DNA of 64,000 bases, taken from Rhodoplanes azumiensis (GTDB lineage Bacteria > Pseudomonadota > Alphaproteobacteria > Rhizobiales > Xanthobacteraceae). This document shows, in pieces, positions 62,901-64,000 of this stretch. The stretch's first letter is position 1. Each line of letters starts with the position of its first letter. Below the pieces are notes generated by a model that saw only the letters and a program-made list of their open reading frames with translations, ran no database searches and was not told the DNA's origin. The stretch lies in assembly GCF_042682915.1 (NCBI RefSeq), contig NZ_JBHUIW010000016.1, positions 72,637 to 136,636 on the forward strand. The letters are read 5' to 3'. The position numbers and the translations under genes were made by a program.

Positions 62901-63095
62901 CCCCTCGAACCTCTCGCTTCCCGCGCAGATTGCGGCGCCTCGCGCCACGACCTCTCCGCGCGAATCACTGCACCGGCCGCCCGGCGGGGCGGCGCCGACT
63001 CCCTATCGCCGGCGCAGTTGCGAGGCAAATTCCGGCATCTCCAAGGCTTCGCGCAGCTGGGGACGGCGGGCCGTCGACCGGACCGCGCCGGCGCG

Positions 63096-63390
63096 ATGGG
63101 CGAACGCCTCCCCAAATCCGCGGCCCGGAACGTCGTCCACGGCGGCTCGGCCGTCGTCTTCGTGATCTTCGTCGGGCTCTCGGCGCACAGCCATGGGGAC
63201 ACATGGCGAACGTCTCGACCGACGCGGCGACGCTGACCCCGAGCGTCGCCCGCGGCAAGCACGTCCGGGAGAAGCACTCCTGCATCAACTGCGGCATCAA
63301 CTGCCACACGCTGCTCGGCGAGGGCGCTGGTATCGCGCCCGAGATCGGCAATGTCCGCAACCGCTGCGGCGGCGAGGAGGATCCGGCCGC
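63096..63390 (+). pseudogene. norC: Decayed norC (nitric oxide reductase cytochrome c subunit)
   Basis: The first frame (ATG 63096) gives KSAARNVVHGGSAVVFVIF and AHSH, the anchor of NorC (compare KNMARNVFYGGS... HSH in Paracoccus). After AHSH the frame shifts by one near 63200 and the homology resumes as STDAATLTPSVARGKHV, then EKHSCIN. A 12-base duplication turns CINCH into CINCGINCH, so no CxxCH heme motif remains. Homology ends at GNVRNRCGGEEDP. Roughly the last third of NorC is absent. Frameshift, lost heme site and missing end mark a pseudogene. Confidence 0.85.
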
Positions 63391-63903
63391 CGGATGCTCG
63401 CCGTCGAGAAGGAGGCGCTCTCGGTGTCGGCGCACGGGCTCGCCGCCTGCGGCGACCGCCACAGCATCCTCACCGTCACGTCACGCAAGCGGACCTGGGT
63501 GCGCCTCGGCATCGTGGCGGATTCTTCCGAGCCGATGAGCGCCCGGGTGACGCGGCGCATGGGCGCGCTCAAGCCCGGCTGCTACACCCGCATCGGCGCG
63601 GCCATGCGCCACGCCGCGAAGCAGCTCGCCGAGGAGCCGAGCCGCAAGACGCTCCTCCTGGTGCTCACCGACGGCAAGCCGAACGACGTCGACCGTTACG
63701 AGGGCCGCTTCGCCGTCGAGGACACGCGAAAGGCCGTGCAGGAGGCGCGCCGGACCGGCCTCACGGTGTTCGGCGTCACCATCGACGCGACCGCGCAGAG
63801 CTGCTTCCCGGCGCTGTTCGGGCGCGGCGGCGACGCCATCGTCCCCGACTTCGGCAAGCTGCGGGCCGCCCTGCCGGCGAACTATCGGCAGCTGGTGCGG
63901 TGA
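63391..63903 (+). pseudogene. norD: 5'-truncated norD (nitric oxide reductase activation protein)
   Basis: From about 63391 a single open frame of about 170 residues matches the C-terminal third of NorD: RRMLAVEKEAL, RRMGALKPGCYTRIGAAMRHA, LLLVLTDGKPNDVDRYEGR and VEDTRKAVQEARRTGL, ending LPANYRQLVR. This is the von Willebrand A domain after its MIDAS DxSxS, which is lost with the rest of the protein. It follows the norC fragment without norB or norQ, so a deletion of several kilobases has fused the two ends. It may still be translated from the ATG at 63394, but as a relic. Confidence 0.85.
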
Positions 63904-64000
63904 AGCAGCGCGGCACCTGGTCGTCGTTTCTCGTCATGGCCGGGCTCGTCCCACGGCTGTCCGGCACGGATTGTGCTTGAAGAGGTGCACGGCATTGATT

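Noticed and set aside
63008..63030. NnrR/FNR-type box before norC (TTGCGAGGCAA)
   Set aside because: The half-sites are only five bases apart instead of eight, so it does not fit the TTG-N8-CAA arrangement of known boxes.

Overview
The window reads as a chromosomal segment of a very GC-rich alphaproteobacterium, most likely of the order Hyphomicrobiales (Rhizobiales), for example a Xanthobacteraceae or Nitrobacteraceae relative. The evidence is the block coaD - two cyclophilins - queA - tgt, the assimilatory sulfur operon cysG-DUF2849-cysI-cysH-DUF934-cysD-cysNC with a CysN/CysC fusion, an RpoE-ChrR pair of the singlet-oxygen type, a fused SecDF, and intergenic palindromic repeats of a kind common in that order. 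The genus cannot be fixed from the sequence.

Layout. 1-12.1 kb: a catabolic island with an MFS carrier (cut by the window edge), an amidohydrolase, a cyclase-family hydrolase, a cupin, an SDR, a 3-hydroxyacyl-CoA-dehydrogenase-like enzyme, a sodium:solute symporter with two tiny membrane ORFs, a beta-keto acid cleavage enzyme (BKACE), a DapA-family aldolase/lyase, a second MFS carrier and a divergent LysR regulator. Together they look like uptake of an unknown organic acid, its oxidation to a beta-keto acid and acetyl-CoA-dependent cleavage. 12.4-19.7 kb: sulfate assimilation, with a truncated CysG. 19.8-28.8 kb: a small unknown protein, a KefB-like antiporter, SecDF and a DevABC-type ABC exporter. 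29-35 kb: a heavy-metal RND efflux operon with Cys- and His-rich secreted proteins. 35.3-37.1 kb: a GNAT acetyltransferase and an MFS carrier. 37.2-40.5 kb: pyruvate formate-lyase and its activase. 41-43 kb: a GntR regulator divergent from a tartrate/malate dehydrogenase. 43.1-46 kb: folE, a DUF2177 protein, cytidine deaminase and an unknown membrane protein.

46-53.2 kb is a stress-lipid locus. The ECF sigma factor RpoE and its zinc anti-sigma ChrR sit between two cyclopropane-synthase-type methyltransferases, a DUF1295 protein, a flavin oxidoreductase and a DUF1365 protein. Two divergent TGATCC-N18-TA promoters lie in the rpoE upstream region, so the sigma factor probably drives itself and the flavoprotein operon. 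This resembles the singlet-oxygen regulon of Rhodobacter, which includes cyclopropane and furan fatty acid genes.

53.6-61.9 kb carries a Bug-type solute-binding protein, tgt (with two of three zinc cysteines replaced), a B12-binding-type radical SAM gene lying between tgt and queA, two cyclophilins, coaD and a LysE exporter. 62-64 kb holds a monoheme cytochrome-like protein and then a relic of a nitric oxide reductase operon: a frameshifted norC with a broken heme motif joined directly to the C-terminal part of norD, with norB and norQ gone.

Most promising for follow-up: the norC-norD relic, the paired ECF promoters with a G10 tract at the flavoprotein ribosome binding site, the two mini-ORFs behind the symporter, the BKACE island, the truncated CysG, and tandem palindromic repeats near 43.07 kb.
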